Source: Terriglobales bacterium
Lineage (GTDB): Bacteria; Acidobacteriota; Terriglobia; Terriglobales; Acidobacteriaceae
NCBI GenBank assembly: GCA_035764005.1
Contig: DASTZZ010000115.1
Coordinates: 62,001-126,000 of the forward strand
DNA: 64,000 bases
Direction: 5' to 3'
Of this stretch, positions 25,431 to 34,887 are shown piece after piece. Each line of letters starts with the position of its first letter. Positions within the stretch are counted from its first letter, which is position 1. A program made the translations under genes and the position numbers. The notes under the pieces were generated by a model. It searched no databases. It had not been told where the DNA came from and saw only the letters and a program-made list of their open reading frames with translations.

Positions 25431-27470
25431 ATGAAATTCCTTTGCGTGCTGTTACTGTTCCCTGCGGCCCTGCTGTTCGCTCAACAACCCACGACAACTT
25501 CAACTCAACAAGGCCCGCCGTGGAACCTGATGCCCGTGCCTGCCAAGATTCAGCCGGGCACCGGACAATGGCTCGTCAATCAGGCGCTCACGATTTCCAT
25601 TAGCGGCGCCGACGATCCTCGGGTGCACTCTGCTGCAGTTCGCTTCGTCGATCGCCTTTCGCGCGCTACCGGCATTCCTCTGCGCTACCAATCCGCCGAG
25701 GAAGGCAAGGCGACGGTCGCGATCCACTGCGATAAGCCTGGCGAAAAAATACAGAAGCTCGGTGAAGACGAATCCTACGTTCTCGACGTCAGCGACTCCG
25801 GGGCGAAGCTCACAGCGCCAAATCCGTTAGGCTTGATTCATGGGCTGCAAACGTTATTGCAACTAGTCGAGCCAAGCCAGCAAGGATTCGCCGCGCCCGC
25901 CGTCCACATCGAAGATGCACCGCGCTTTCCCTGGCGCGGATTGCTGCTCGACGCATGCCGCCACTGGATGCCGATGGACGTGGTCAAACGCACCCTCGAT
26001 GGCCTCGAAGCCGTGAAGATGAACGTCCTGCACTTCCATCTGAGCGAGTACCAGGCGTTCCGCATCGAGAGCAAGAAATTCCCAAAACTGCAAGAGATGG
26101 GCTCCAATGGCCTCTATTACACGCAGGACGAAATCAAAGAGATCATTGCCTATGCGCGCGATCGCGGCATCCGCGTGATGCCTGAATTCGACATGCCCGG
26201 ACACAGCACCAGCTGGTTCGTCGGCTATCCCGAATTGGCATCCGGCCCCGGACCGTATGAACTCGAAAAACATTGGGGCGTCTTCGATCCGGCCATGGAC
26301 CCGACCAAGGAATCGACATATAAGTTCCTGGAAAAGTTCATTGGCGAAATGGCCGAGCTCTTCCCCGACGACTTCTTTCACCTCGGCGGCGACGAGGTCA
26401 ACGGCAAGCAGTGGGACCGCAATCCGGAAATTCAGAGCTTCATGAAATCCCACAACATGAAGACCAATGCCGATCTGCAGACCTACTTCAACCAGCACGT
26501 GGTGAAAATCATCGAGAAGCACAAGAAGACCCCGGTCGGCTGGGATGAGGTCCTCACGCCCGACCTGCCGAAGGACGTGGTCGTTCAGTCGTGGCGCGGG
26601 CCGGAGTCAGAAGCAAAGGCCGTGCAGGACGGCCATCGCGCCCTGCTCTCGAATGGCTACTACCTCGATCTCGCCCAATCGGCGGAGAAGCACTACGCGG
26701 TCGACCCGCTCGGCGGAGCCGCAGCGCAGCTTTCTCCTGAACAGCAGAAGATGATTCTCGGCGGCGAAGCCTGTATGTGGTCGGAGATGGTCGATGCAGA
26801 GAACGTGGATTCGCGCATATGGCCGCGCAATGCTGCCGTAGCCGAGCGATTGTGGTCGCCTGGCGACGTTCGCGACGTCAACTCGATGTATCAGCGCATG
26901 CAGGTTCTGAGCGAGCGCCTCGATACGCTAGGCCTCACGCACCATTCCGCTCTGCGCACCATGCAGGAGCGGCTCGCGCCGGAGCATGTTGATGCTTTGC
27001 GCATTCTCGGCAACGCTGTTGAACCGGCAAAAGGCTACGCTCGCGCGAGCAGCCATCGCTACGACGTCGATGCGCCACTGAATCACCTTCCCGATTCGGT
27101 ACCGCCGGAGAGCTTCGAGTCACGCAAGTTTTCGCAGCTCATCGACCGCATCGTCGCGGGTAGTCCGTCACCAGATGACGTAGCGCAAGCGCGCGATTTG
27201 ATGACGGCATGGAAGACCAACCACGATCGCCTTGCTGCAGCATTGCAGAATGAGCTGCTGGCAGAAGATGCACCGGTCTCTCAGAATCTGACGACTGCCG
27301 GAACAATCGGCCTGCAGGCGTTAGATCTGTTCACCTCGCACTCAGCCCCGCAGCCAGGCTGGGCCGATCAGCAGATCGCACAGCTCGAACAGATGAAGAA
27401 GCCGCAATCAGAATTGTTGCTGATGATCGTGCCGGGAGTGGAGAAGCTGGTGCAAAGCTTGGGACGTTGA
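25431..27470 (+). CDS. Exported beta-N-acetylhexosaminidase, glycoside hydrolase family 20
   Basis: 679 aa. Signal peptide MKFLCVLLLFPAALLFAQQ. An N-terminal GH20b-like domain (about residues 30-165) precedes the catalytic TIM barrel (about 168-510). Diagnostic segments are LLDACRHWMPMDVVKRTLDG, MNVLHFHLSEYQAFRIE, PEFDMPGHS and FHLGGDEV, whose D321-E322 form the catalytic pair for substrate-assisted hydrolysis. The alpha-helical C-terminal region (about 545-679) is non-catalytic. It removes terminal GlcNAc or GalNAc from chitin- or glycan-derived oligosaccharides outside the cytoplasm. An in-frame upstream start at 25302 lies inside an inverted repeat and was rejected. Confidence 0.92.
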   Translation: MKFLCVLLLFPAALLFAQQPTTTSTQQGPPWNLMPVPAKIQPGTGQWLVNQALTISISGADDPRVHSAAVRFVDRLSRATGIPLRYQSAEEGKATVAIHCDKPGEKIQKLGEDESYVLDVSDSGAKLTAPNPLGLIHGLQTLLQLVEPSQQGFAAPAVHIEDAPRFPWRGLLLDACRHWMPMDVVKRTLDGLEAVKMNVLHFHLSEYQAFRIESKKFPKLQEMGSNGLYYTQDEIKEIIAYARDRGIRVMPEFDMPGHSTSWFVGYPELASGPGPYELEKHWGVFDPAMDPTKESTYKFLEKFIGEMAELFPDDFFHLGGDEVNGKQWDRNPEIQSFMKSHNMKTNADLQTYFNQHVVKIIEKHKKTPVGWDEVLTPDLPKDVVVQSWRGPESEAKAVQDGHRALLSNGYYLDLAQSAEKHYAVDPLGGAAAQLSPEQQKMILGGEACMWSEMVDAENVDSRIWPRNAAVAERLWSPGDVRDVNSMYQRMQVLSERLDTLGLTHHSALRTMQERLAPEHVDALRILGNAVEPAKGYARASSHRYDVDAPLNHLPDSVPPESFESRKFSQLIDRIVAGSPSPDDVAQARDLMTAWKTNHDRLAAALQNELLAEDAPVSQNLTTAGTIGLQALDLFTSHSAPQPGWADQQIAQLEQMKKPQSELLLMIVPGVEKLVQSLGR

Positions 27471-27480
27471 CCTCTGCGCC

Positions 27481-27579
27481 TTGTCATTCCGAGCGAAGCG
27501 AGGAATCCCTATCTCTACCCATCCCGCATGGGAGTGGATAGGGATTCCTCGCCGCACAAACCGCGGCTCGGAATGACAA
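27481..27579. repeat. 99-bp palindromic element, TGTCATTCC family, copy 1
   Basis: Terminal inverted repeats TTGTCATTCCGAG and CTCGGAATGACAA are perfect over 13 bp. An inner pair, GCGAGGAATCCCTATC and GATAGGGATTCCTCGC, is also perfect, with a small ATCCCGCATGGGAG hairpin in the centre. It lies between the GH20 gene and alaS. The same architecture is found at 60034-60168. It has no coding capacity, so it is MITE- or REP-like. Confidence 0.8.
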
Positions 27580-27652
27580 AACGACCGCATTCCTCCGTGC
27601 CTCCGTGTCTCCGTGGTGAAAATGGATCCCTTGCTAAACTAAATAGATTCCT

Positions 27653-30439
27653 ATGCGTCACCTCTCCGGTTCTGAAGCGCGCGAGACTTTCTTACGCTTC
27701 TTCGAAAGCAAAGGACACCGTCGCGTGCACTCATCGTCGCTGGTTCCGGCGAACGATCCTACGCTGTTGTTCACCAATGCCGGCATGAACCAGTTCAAGG
27801 ACGTCTTCCTCGGCATCGAGAAGCGCGACTACTCGCGCGCGACGACCTCGCAGAAATGCGTCCGCGCCGGCGGCAAGCACAACGATCTGGAGAACGTCGG
27901 CTTCACCCGCCGCCACCACACATTTTTCGAGATGCTGGGGAACTTCTCCTTCGGTGACTACTTCAAGAAGGATGCGGTCGCTTACGCATGGGAGCTGGTC
28001 ACATCCGACGAGTGGTACGGCCTGCCGAAAGACAAGCTCTACTGCACGATCTTCAAAGGCGAGCAGGGCGTTCCCAAAGACGAAGAAGCCGAGCGCTACT
28101 GGCGCGATCAGGGCGTTCCGCAGGAGCGCATCTTCGCCATGGGCATGAAGGACAACTTCTGGGCAATGGGCGACACCGGTCCGTGCGGCCCCTGCAGCGA
28201 GATTCACTACGACATGGGTCCGGCGGCGTCCGATGCCGGCCACACCGACTGCAAGTTTCCCTGCGACTGCGGACGCTACGTCGAGATCTGGAACCTCGTC
28301 TTCATGCAGTTCGACCGCAACGCCCAAGGCCAGCTCACACCGTTGCCCAAGCCGTCCATCGATACCGGAATGGGACTGGAGCGCGTGTCGGCTGTGCTGC
28401 AAGGCGTTCTGTCGAATTACGACACCGATCTGTTCAGAAAAATCATAGAAAAGCCGGCTAGTCGGAAGGCATACAGATATGGCTCCGATCCAAAAAAGGA
28501 CGCCTCGTTACGCATTATCGCCGACCATGCGCGCGCAGCCACCTTCTTGATTTCTGATGGCGTGCTACCGAGCAACGAGCGGAGAGGTTATGTCCTGAGA
28601 AAGATCATGCGCCGGGCCTTCCGACACATCATGCTATTTGGCATTGAAGAAATTTTCTTGGCCGAGGTTGCGCAGCGAGTCTATGAGTTAATGGGCGCTC
28701 CAGATAGCGACCTGCGAGAGCCGGGAGAAAAGCCAGCATATCCCGAACTGCAACACTCAATCTCTCAAGTCAAGACCGTCATCAGGACAGAAGAGCATCG
28801 GTTTCGCATGACTCTTGGCGCGGCCCTACCTCGCCTTGACGAGGATCTCAAACCACTAGTTGAGCTGAGAGCACAACAAGACGCATGGCTGTACAAAAAG
28901 CGGATGAGTGTCCCGAGCGAAGCTCCAATGCCGGCGCCGCTTTATCCAGGAGAAAAGGCGTTTAGGCTTTACGATACGTTCGGCCTTCCTCTTGATTTCA
29001 TGATCGATGCAACGAGGGATCAAGGAATTCAATTCGATCAAGCTGGCTTTGATCGCGCCATGCAGGAGCAGCGCGAGCGCGCTCGTGCTTCTTGGAAAGG
29101 CGGAGCGAAGCAGTCCGCGAGTCCCGTCTATCGCAATCTCGACAAGACCGTCTTCGAAGGCTATCGACAAACTTCCTCTCCCGATTGCGAAGTAGTCGCC
29201 ATCGTCAAAGACGGCCAGGGCGTTCCCGAATTGAAAGCGGGCGAGGAAGGCGAGGTCGTGCTCGATCACACGCCCTTCTACGCCGATTCCGGCGGACAGG
29301 TTGGCGACATCGGCGTCTTCCGCGACAGCTCCGGGAACGTGATCGCTGAAGTGAATGGATGCGTGATGCCAGTTCAAGGCGTACGCGCGCACAAAGTCAA
29401 AGCACGGCAGCCGATTCATCTTGGAGAGAAAGTTGAAGCCGTGGTTCACGCCGACGTGCGTGAGGCGACCAAGCGCAATCACACCGGCACACATCTGCTT
29501 CATGCTGCGCTGCGCGAGACATTAGGCAAGCAAGTGAAGCAGGCGGGATCGCTGGTTGAGCCTGGCCATCTTCGCTTCGACTTTTCACACTTCACTGCAG
29601 TCGCCGACGAAGAATTGCAAGATATCGAAGACCTGATCAACCGCGAGGTGCTGAAGAACAGGCGCGTCGAGACGCTCGAAGACGTTCCGATTGACGTGGC
29701 CATCAATGAGTACAAAGCCATGGCGCTCTTCGGCGAGAAGTACGGCGAGCGCGTGCGCGTGGTGAAGATCGGCGACTTCTCCACCGAACTCTGTGGCGGT
29801 ACGCATACCTCGGCCACCGGCGAAATCGGCTTGCTCAAGATTTTGCGCGAAGGCAGCGTGTCGTCGGGTGTGCGACGCGTAGAAGCCGTGAGCGGCGAAG
29901 GCTCACTGCAGCATTTCCGCAAAGATCATCAGCTCGAGCACGTGGTCTCGACCTTCATCGGACGCGCCGACGAGTCGCCCGCACAGGCTCTGAAAACGGA
30001 ACTCGAACGCCGCGATGAAGAAATTCGCCGTCTGCGCAAGGAACTGGAGCAGATGCGCATGAAGTCGGCTGCATCTGCTGTGTCTTCCGCCGCAGATCAT
30101 GTGGAGGAAGCCAATGGCATTAAAGTTCTCACTCAGCGCGTCGACAATCTCGAACGCAACCAGATGCGCACGCTGGTGGACAACATGCGCAACAAACTCG
30201 GCTCAGGCGTGGTCGTGCTAGGGTCCGTGCAGGACGGCAAAGTCGCTCTGATCGTCGGCGTGACTAAAGACCTCACCCAACGCGTGCAGGCAGGCAAGAT
30301 CATCGCCGAGGTCGCGAAGAAGGTAGGCGGCAAAGGCGGCGGCCGTCCTGATCTCGCGGAAGCCGGCGGCTCCGAGCCTGGCGCGCTCGATTCCGCACTG
30401 AAGAGTTCGGTAGACGTGGTAAAGCAGTTGGCATCGTAG
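27653..30439 (+). CDS. alaS: Alanyl-tRNA synthetase
   Basis: 928 aa, slightly longer than the usual 870-880. The class II catalytic core starts at [16 protein letters not shown] (residues about 41-56), with [20 protein letters not shown] and [12 protein letters not shown]. The editing domain has the zinc site H610-x-x-x-H614 (HTGTH) and C714-x-x-x-H718 (CGGTH). A coiled coil (about 780-810) and the glycine-rich C-Ala domain ([12 protein letters not shown]) follow. It charges tRNA-Ala and clears mischarged Ser and Gly. Residues about 261-470 differ from the rest in codon use (AGA/AGG arginine codons, A/T-rich third positions) and contain an extra segment ending before [20 protein letters not shown], suggesting a mosaic gene. 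Confidence 0.96.
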   Translation: MRHLSGSEARETFLRFFESKGHRRVHSSSLVPANDPTLLFTNAGMNQFKDVFLGIEKRDYSRATTSQKCVRAGGKHNDLENVGFTRRHHTFFEMLGNFSFGDYFKKDAVAYAWELVTSDEWYGLPKDKLYCTIFKGEQGVPKDEEAERYWRDQGVPQERIFAMGMKDNFWAMGDTGPCGPCSEIHYDMGPAASDAGHTDCKFPCDCGRYVEIWNLVFMQFDRNAQGQLTPLPKPSIDTGMGLERVSAVLQGVLSNYDTDLFRKIIEKPASRKAYRYGSDPKKDASLRIIADHARAATFLISDGVLPSNERRGYVLRKIMRRAFRHIMLFGIEEIFLAEVAQRVYELMGAPDSDLREPGEKPAYPELQHSISQVKTVIRTEEHRFRMTLGAALPRLDEDLKPLVELRAQQDAWLYKKRMSVPSEAPMPAPLYPGEKAFRLYDTFGLPLDFMIDATRDQGIQFDQAGFDRAMQEQRERARASWKGGAKQSASPVYRNLDKTVFEGYRQTSSPDCEVVAIVKDGQGVPELKAGEEGEVVLDHTPFYADSGGQVGDIGVFRDSSGNVIAEVNGCVMPVQGVRAHKVKARQPIHLGEKVEAVVHADVREATKRNHTGTHLLHAALRETLGKQVKQAGSLVEPGHLRFDFSHFTAVADEELQDIEDLINREVLKNRRVETLEDVPIDVAINEYKAMALFGEKYGERVRVVKIGDFSTELCGGTHTSATGEIGLLKILREGSVSSGVRRVEAVSGEGSLQHFRKDHQLEHVVSTFIGRADESPAQALKTELERRDEEIRRLRKELEQMRMKSAASAVSSAADHVEEANGIKVLTQRVDNLERNQMRTLVDNMRNKLGSGVVVLGSVQDGKVALIVGVTKDLTQRVQAGKIIAEVAKKVGGKGGGRPDLAEAGGSEPGALDSALKSSVDVVKQLAS

Positions 30440-30580
30440 GCTTCCCACAGTCAGCCGATCGCCGAATGCCGACACCCGGGATGTAGAAATGCGGGACGAA
30501 TCTGTCGGCCCGGGAACCATGCTCCAGGCGCGTCCGTACTTAATTCGAAGGTGTAGCATGATTTCCCGCGGAGGAATCTC

Positions 30581-31150
30581 GTGAACAAAAGACTATGTTT
30601 TGTGTTGGCTGCCGTGATGGCGCTGCCCGGTGCTGTACTCGCGCAGGAGAAGGCACAGGCGCAATCCGCGCCGCCGGCGAACCCGATTACGACGAGTGAA
30701 AAAGGTCTGTACTCGTTCGTGAGTGCAGCCGTGGTCGCTGCAGCGCAGAAGATGCCCGAAGAAAACTACTCGTTTAGACCGACACCCGAAGTTCGGAGTT
30801 TTGGCCAGATCGTTGGCCACGTAGCCGACGCTCAGTACATGTTCTGCTCGCTGGCGTCCGGCCAACCCAATCCTTCAAAGGGAATCGAGAAAACGAAGAC
30901 TTCGAAGTCTGATCTTGTTGCAGCGCTGAAGGACGCCGTTGCATATTGCAACGACACGTACGACGGCATGACCGACGCAAAAGGGAGTGAGCTGGCAAAA
31001 TTCATGAACTACAACCTTGCCAAGCTCACGATACTCTCGCTCAATACAGCGCACGCTGATGAGCACTACGGGAACATCGTCACGTATCTCCGAATCAAGG
31101 GAATCGTGCCGCCGACAAGCGAAAATCCGCCCGCGCGCTCGCCGAAATAA
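30581..31150 (+). CDS. Exported DinB-like protein
   Basis: 189 aa from a GTG preceded by GGAGG. The signal peptide (residues 1-22) is cut near AVLAQE. The remainder is a four-helix bundle of the DinB/YfiT type: H80 (IVGHVADAQY), H158 and H162 (NTAHADEHYGNIVTYLRIKG) are placed like the three-histidine metal site of that fold. Cytoplasmic DinB-family proteins include metal-dependent thiol transferases; an exported version is common in Acidobacteria but uncharacterised. The last 15 residues are proline-rich. Neighbours give no functional hint. Confidence 0.82.
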   Translation: MNKRLCFVLAAVMALPGAVLAQEKAQAQSAPPANPITTSEKGLYSFVSAAVVAAAQKMPEENYSFRPTPEVRSFGQIVGHVADAQYMFCSLASGQPNPSKGIEKTKTSKSDLVAALKDAVAYCNDTYDGMTDAKGSELAKFMNYNLAKLTILSLNTAHADEHYGNIVTYLRIKGIVPPTSENPPARSPK

Positions 31151-31282
31151 ACGAGCGACACTCCATAACTCAGGACAAAACCGGCCGGACAGGAAACGCA
31201 TTCTGATATTTTTCCGATTTAGGAACCCGTTCCCTTGTCCCCAGTTTTAAATGGTCGGGTATGGCACGTCCTGGCGCGCTCC

Positions 31283-31314
31283 AAAACAAAAGGCGGCCCT
31301 CATCGGACCGCCTT
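31283..31314 (-). terminator. Intrinsic terminator of the M48 protease gene
   Basis: On the minus strand AAGGCGG-T-CC, loop GATGA, and GG-G-CCGCCTT are followed directly by TTGTTTT. The stem has seven outer and two inner base pairs around one mismatch. It lies 18 nt after the protease stop codon. Confidence 0.8.
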
Positions 31315-31332
31315 CGTTCAGTCGAGCTGAAG

Positions 31333-32394
31333 CTAGTTGTTGTCGCGCTTGTGCAGCGTTGGACGATCGTCGTCGGTGGATTTGCCTTTGTCGTCGGTCT
31401 TGTTCGAAGCACGACGAAGCGAGGGCTTGTTCGCGTCCTTGTCGTCCGTAACCTTTTTGCGATTCTCGAGGGCTGCGAGGCGAGCTTTCACCTGGTCGAA
31501 CTCCGAGGTCGTGACTACATACTCGTCCTTCGGAGGTAGGATTTTGGCGATTTCGTCTTGCGTATGCTCTACGCGATCCGGAGTTGCTGGATGCGAGGCA
31601 AAGGCCTTCGCTAACGCGCCAGGCTTCTTCTTTTCTGTAGCCTCGATCTTCTCGAAAAAGTCGACCATGGCTTGCGGATCGTATCCGCTGGCGTAGAGAT
31701 ACTGCGTGCCGAGGTAGTCAGCCTGGGCTTCGAATCCACGCGAGAACTTCATGAACGTTAAGGGGATGCCGATACCGGCCGCTTCATATGCCGCGTATCC
31801 GATGCCGCCGCCAATGAAGATCAGCGGGATCGTCGCGAAGTTCGCCCAGTTGGCGCGGGTCATCTGCCGCATCGCATGGCGAGCGCAGACGTGCGCGATC
31901 TCGTGTGCCATCACGCCGGCGAGTTCGGATTCATCGTCAGCCGCGAGGATCGTGCCGGTATTGACGTAAAAAAATCCGCCGGGAAGCGCGAAGGCATTGA
32001 TCTGGTCGTCGTCGATGACCTTGATTGTGAACGGAACCTTCGCGTCGGAGTGGCGAACGAGGTTCTGGCCGATGCGGTTCACATACTCGGTAATCACCGG
32101 GTCGGTGATCAATTTTGCGCTCTGCTCCACCTGCTGCGCGTACTGCTTGCCCATGGCAACTTCCTTCTCAAGCGAGTACCAGTTGCCAAGGCCCTTGCCT
32201 CCGATGTCGCGGTTGCCGATGGCGTTGACGTCATCGAGACTGCCCTTTTTTACTTTGTCGTAGCTTGGGACTGGTTCGATCTTCGGGTCTTTTGAATCTT
32301 CCTTGTCCTTGGACTTGTCTTTGGGCTGAGCGACAGCGGGAACAACCATGGAGATTGAGAGGACTCCGGCCAGCAACTTGGATAGGAATTTCAT
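31333..32394 (-). CDS. Exported M48-family metalloprotease
   Basis: 353 aa. Signal peptide MKFLSKLLAGVLSISMVVPA, cleavage near AVAQP. The peptidase M48 domain spans about residues 75-300, with the zinc motif H164-E-x-x-H168 (VMAHEIAHVCARHAMRQ) and a third ligand in FSRGFEAQADYLG. The C-terminal 60 residues are highly charged and disordered-looking. It is BepA/YfgC-like without a visible TPR region, so it probably acts in periplasmic proteolysis or outer-membrane quality control. It is monocistronic: GGAG precedes the ATG and a clear intrinsic terminator follows. Confidence 0.92.
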   Translation of the reverse strand: MKFLSKLLAGVLSISMVVPAVAQPKDKSKDKEDSKDPKIEPVPSYDKVKKGSLDDVNAIGNRDIGGKGLGNWYSLEKEVAMGKQYAQQVEQSAKLITDPVITEYVNRIGQNLVRHSDAKVPFTIKVIDDDQINAFALPGGFFYVNTGTILAADDESELAGVMAHEIAHVCARHAMRQMTRANWANFATIPLIFIGGGIGYAAYEAAGIGIPLTFMKFSRGFEAQADYLGTQYLYASGYDPQAMVDFFEKIEATEKKKPGALAKAFASHPATPDRVEHTQDEIAKILPPKDEYVVTTSEFDQVKARLAALENRKKVTDDKDANKPSLRRASNKTDDKGKSTDDDRPTLHKRDNN

Positions 32395-32577
32395 GATGCT
32401 TTACTCCGTTCGCGCGCGGCAGTTCCGAGACACGGATGCCTAACCTGTATAGACGTAAGTTTTGGCAGCTAAGTTTCGGTTTAAACGCACTTAATTCTGC
32501 TGGCCCGTCCCCGATCGCGCCAGTCTTTAGTGTACCCCCAGTGGCAAGCTGCTGATGCAGATTTCTGGATTCGATTC

Positions 32578-32697
32578 GGGACGGGGGCCGGCCGCCCCCG
32601 GCTGGGTTTTCGGCGAATAGCGAAATGCATTGGGGCGTATTGAAGACCCCCTTTATTGGCTCTCCCACGGAACACCCGGGCGAGGGCGCCCGTCTCC
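32578..32697. repeat. GC-rich palindromic element
   Basis: It is bounded by GGGGGCCGGCCGCCCCCGGC on the left (from 32583) and CCCGGGCGAGGGCGCCCG on the right (32673-32690). The right end, read in reverse, matches the palindrome family at 6853 and 7029, including the GGGTGTTCC flank. It occupies most of the 315-bp gap between the M48 gene and the small exported protein; no ORF is convincing. Confidence 0.5.
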
Positions 32698-32709
32698 AAG
32701 CTGCTGTGC

Positions 32710-33087
32710 TTAAATCCGCAGTCTGACCTGATCCACGGCAGGCAGTTTAAGGATGAGTATGTCCGAGGCGATCCACTCGCCGTGGCTGTCTTCGTCAGCG
32801 GTAACGCGGATTTCCGCGTTGTCTCGCAGCGATTCGGCGGCGCTTTGTAACCTCTGGGACGAAGGGACACCATCGCCAAATCGCACCCGGCAGCGCTGAA
32901 TATTGACCCGCCGTAAGTAGCCTGTCTTTCCAGCAACATAGATGTACTTGCCCGCTTCGCGCTTGGTCCCCTCAACCACGAGGCCCTGGAAAATGCCCTT
33001 GGTCGCAAATAGTGGAAGCGTAGCGAAGAGGCAAAGTGCCAGCGAGAGGTGTTTCGTGCCGATCCGCCAATGTAAGCAGCCGTGCAT
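32710..33087 (-). CDS. Small exported protein of unknown function
   Basis: 125 aa from an ATG that places a signal-like segment (about residues 9-30, HLSLALCLFATLPLFATKG) correctly at the N-terminus. The mature part is a beta-rich small domain: IFQGLVVEGTKREAGKYIYV, then VNIQRCRVRFGDGVP, a polar helix, and EWIASDILILKLPAVDQVRLRI. No catalytic motif or known domain was recognised. The frame is open further upstream but that extension is not signal-like. It is 104 bp downstream of the inositol-phosphate synthase gene on the same strand. Confidence 0.6.
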   Translation of the reverse strand: MHGCLHWRIGTKHLSLALCLFATLPLFATKGIFQGLVVEGTKREAGKYIYVAGKTGYLRRVNIQRCRVRFGDGVPSSQRLQSAAESLRDNAEIRVTADEDSHGEWIASDILILKLPAVDQVRLRI

Positions 33088-33191
33088 CTGTGGGTGAGAT
33101 GCACATCTTACGTCGGGAGATGACGACTGCTCTTTAGCGAAAAAACCGAGTGCCGAGTTAGGCATCCAGAGGCTGGCGATCGGGGCTCACC

Positions 33192-34529
33192 TCAGTCGTA
33201 ATACTCCAGCCCCAAGTGCGTGATCATCTCTTCGCCGCGCAGATGGCGCAGCGTGTTCTTCAGCTTCATCGACTGAATGAAGAGATCATGTTCTGGATAG
33301 AGTCCAGGCGCAGTCATCGGCGATTTGAAGAAAAAGCTCAGCCATTCCTGAATGCCGATTCCCTGCAACTCAGGCGTCCGGTGAGCTAAATCGAGGAATA
33401 GAACCAGGTCAAGGACGATCGGAGCTGCAAGGATCGAGTCTCGGCAGAGGAAATCGACCTTGATCTGCATCGGGTAGTTGAGCCAACCGAAGATGTCGAT
33501 GTTGTCCCAGCCTTCTTTGTTATCGCCGCGCGGTGGGTAGTAGTTGATCCGGACCTTGTGAAAGATATTGCCGTAGAGCTCGGGATAGAGATCGGGCTGG
33601 AGGATGTGCTCTAGGACGCCGAGCTTGGATTCTTCTTTGGTTTTGAATGACTCGGGATCGTCGAGTACCTCGCCGTCGCGATTCCCCAGGATATTCGTCG
33701 AGTACCAGCCGCTCACGCCTAACATGCGGGCTTTGAAAGTTGGAGCAAGCACAGTTTTGATGAGCGTCTGTCCCGTTTTGAAATCCTTGCCGCATATTGG
33801 TGCGCTATTGCGACGGGAGAGCTCCTGCATGGCTGGAATGTCGACCGTCAGATTCGGGGCGCCGTTTGCGAAAGGCACACCTTCCGAGAGCGCCGCGTAG
33901 GCGTAGATCATCGAGGGAGCGATGTCCTGACTGTTCTGCTGCAGAGCTTTTTCGAATGTTTTTACCGAAGTGTGCGCCTCGGTCTGCTGCATGAAGATCT
34001 CAGTCGATCCGCACCAGATCATCACCAGACGATCCGCGCCGGAACTTTTTTTGAACTCGCGAATGTCAGCGCGGACCTGCTCGGCGAGGTCCATCTTCGA
34101 CTTGCCTTTCTTCACGTTGTGGCCGTCGAGTTTCTTCACGTAGTGCCGGTCGAAGACAGCCTGGCGCGGCTTCACCGATTGCAGGAACGGCTTCACTTTG
34201 TCGAGCAAATCTTTCTCGATCACGCCCGCCTTGCTGGCGGCGGTGTACATGTCATCTTCGAAGATATCCCAGCCGGTAAAGACGAGATCGTTGAGGCCGG
34301 CGAGCGGAACGAATTCCTTTACCTTCGGTGTGCGGCCCTCGGTGCGCTTGCCCAAACGCACCGTGCCCATTTGCGTCATCGAGCCGATTGGCTTTGCGTG
34401 TCCTTTACGGACGGCTTCGACTCCGGCAACGAACGTGGTTGCCACTGCTCCCATTCCGGGAATCATGATGCCTAGCTTGCCCTTGGCAGCTGCAATCTTG
34501 TCGCTGGCAGTCTTCTTCTCTTTCGCCAT
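33192..34529 (-). CDS. ino1: Myo-inositol-1-phosphate synthase
   Basis: 445 aa. The N-terminal nucleotide-binding motif is LGIMIPGMGAVATTFVAGVE (residues 19-38). Family segments are VFTGWDIFEDDMYTAA, MIWCGSTEIF, ICGKDFKTGQTLIKTVLAPT, LGNRDGEVLDDPESFKTKEESK and YYPPRGDNKEGWDNID; the lysine-rich part is the expected active site. The enzyme converts glucose-6-phosphate to inositol-3-phosphate with an internal NAD redox cycle, feeding inositol lipids or compatible solutes. No phosphatidylinositol synthase gene lies next to it. Confidence 0.93.
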   Translation of the reverse strand: MAKEKKTASDKIAAAKGKLGIMIPGMGAVATTFVAGVEAVRKGHAKPIGSMTQMGTVRLGKRTEGRTPKVKEFVPLAGLNDLVFTGWDIFEDDMYTAASKAGVIEKDLLDKVKPFLQSVKPRQAVFDRHYVKKLDGHNVKKGKSKMDLAEQVRADIREFKKSSGADRLVMIWCGSTEIFMQQTEAHTSVKTFEKALQQNSQDIAPSMIYAYAALSEGVPFANGAPNLTVDIPAMQELSRRNSAPICGKDFKTGQTLIKTVLAPTFKARMLGVSGWYSTNILGNRDGEVLDDPESFKTKEESKLGVLEHILQPDLYPELYGNIFHKVRINYYPPRGDNKEGWDNIDIFGWLNYPMQIKVDFLCRDSILAAPIVLDLVLFLDLAHRTPELQGIGIQEWLSFFFKSPMTAPGLYPEHDLFIQSMKLKNTLRHLRGEEMITHLGLEYYD

Positions 34530-34887
34530 TCTCGGCTCGTCACTCCTGGTGAATTTTCGAGGTGAAGTGCAAAGGATTTATGTTCTCGTAACCAGAGTTG
34601 ATTTGCAAACTTCTGGGATTGAACACGGAGGACACGAAGGACACAGAGGAACTTTCTTGTCTTGTGATTCCGAACCGTAGTTGGGGTTAGGAATGTGTAT
34701 AAATCAAACCAGCGTATGCATTGGGCTATTGGAGGGCGAACATCTGTCTGTCCAAATGCAACGGTTTTGATGATTCTAGAGATTCGTGCGGAGGACGACG
34801 AGTTTGGAGCTGCGATGAATCAATCCTTCGTCCCCTCCGTGTCCTCCGTGTTCGCTCTTTCGCCGGTGGCAGCTACAATTCCAGCGC
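34530..34887. repeat. Intergenic element bounded by ACGGAGGACACGAAGG inverted repeats
   Basis: The left arm, from 34621, reads GAACACGGAGGACACGAAGG. The right arm at 34826-34853, read in reverse, gives GAACACGGAGGACACGGAGG. The arms flank about 175 bp without a convincing gene. A TACAAT box ends 8 nt before the next start codon (34874-34879). The element belongs to the same family as 25275-25384 and 36474-36613. Confidence 0.6.
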
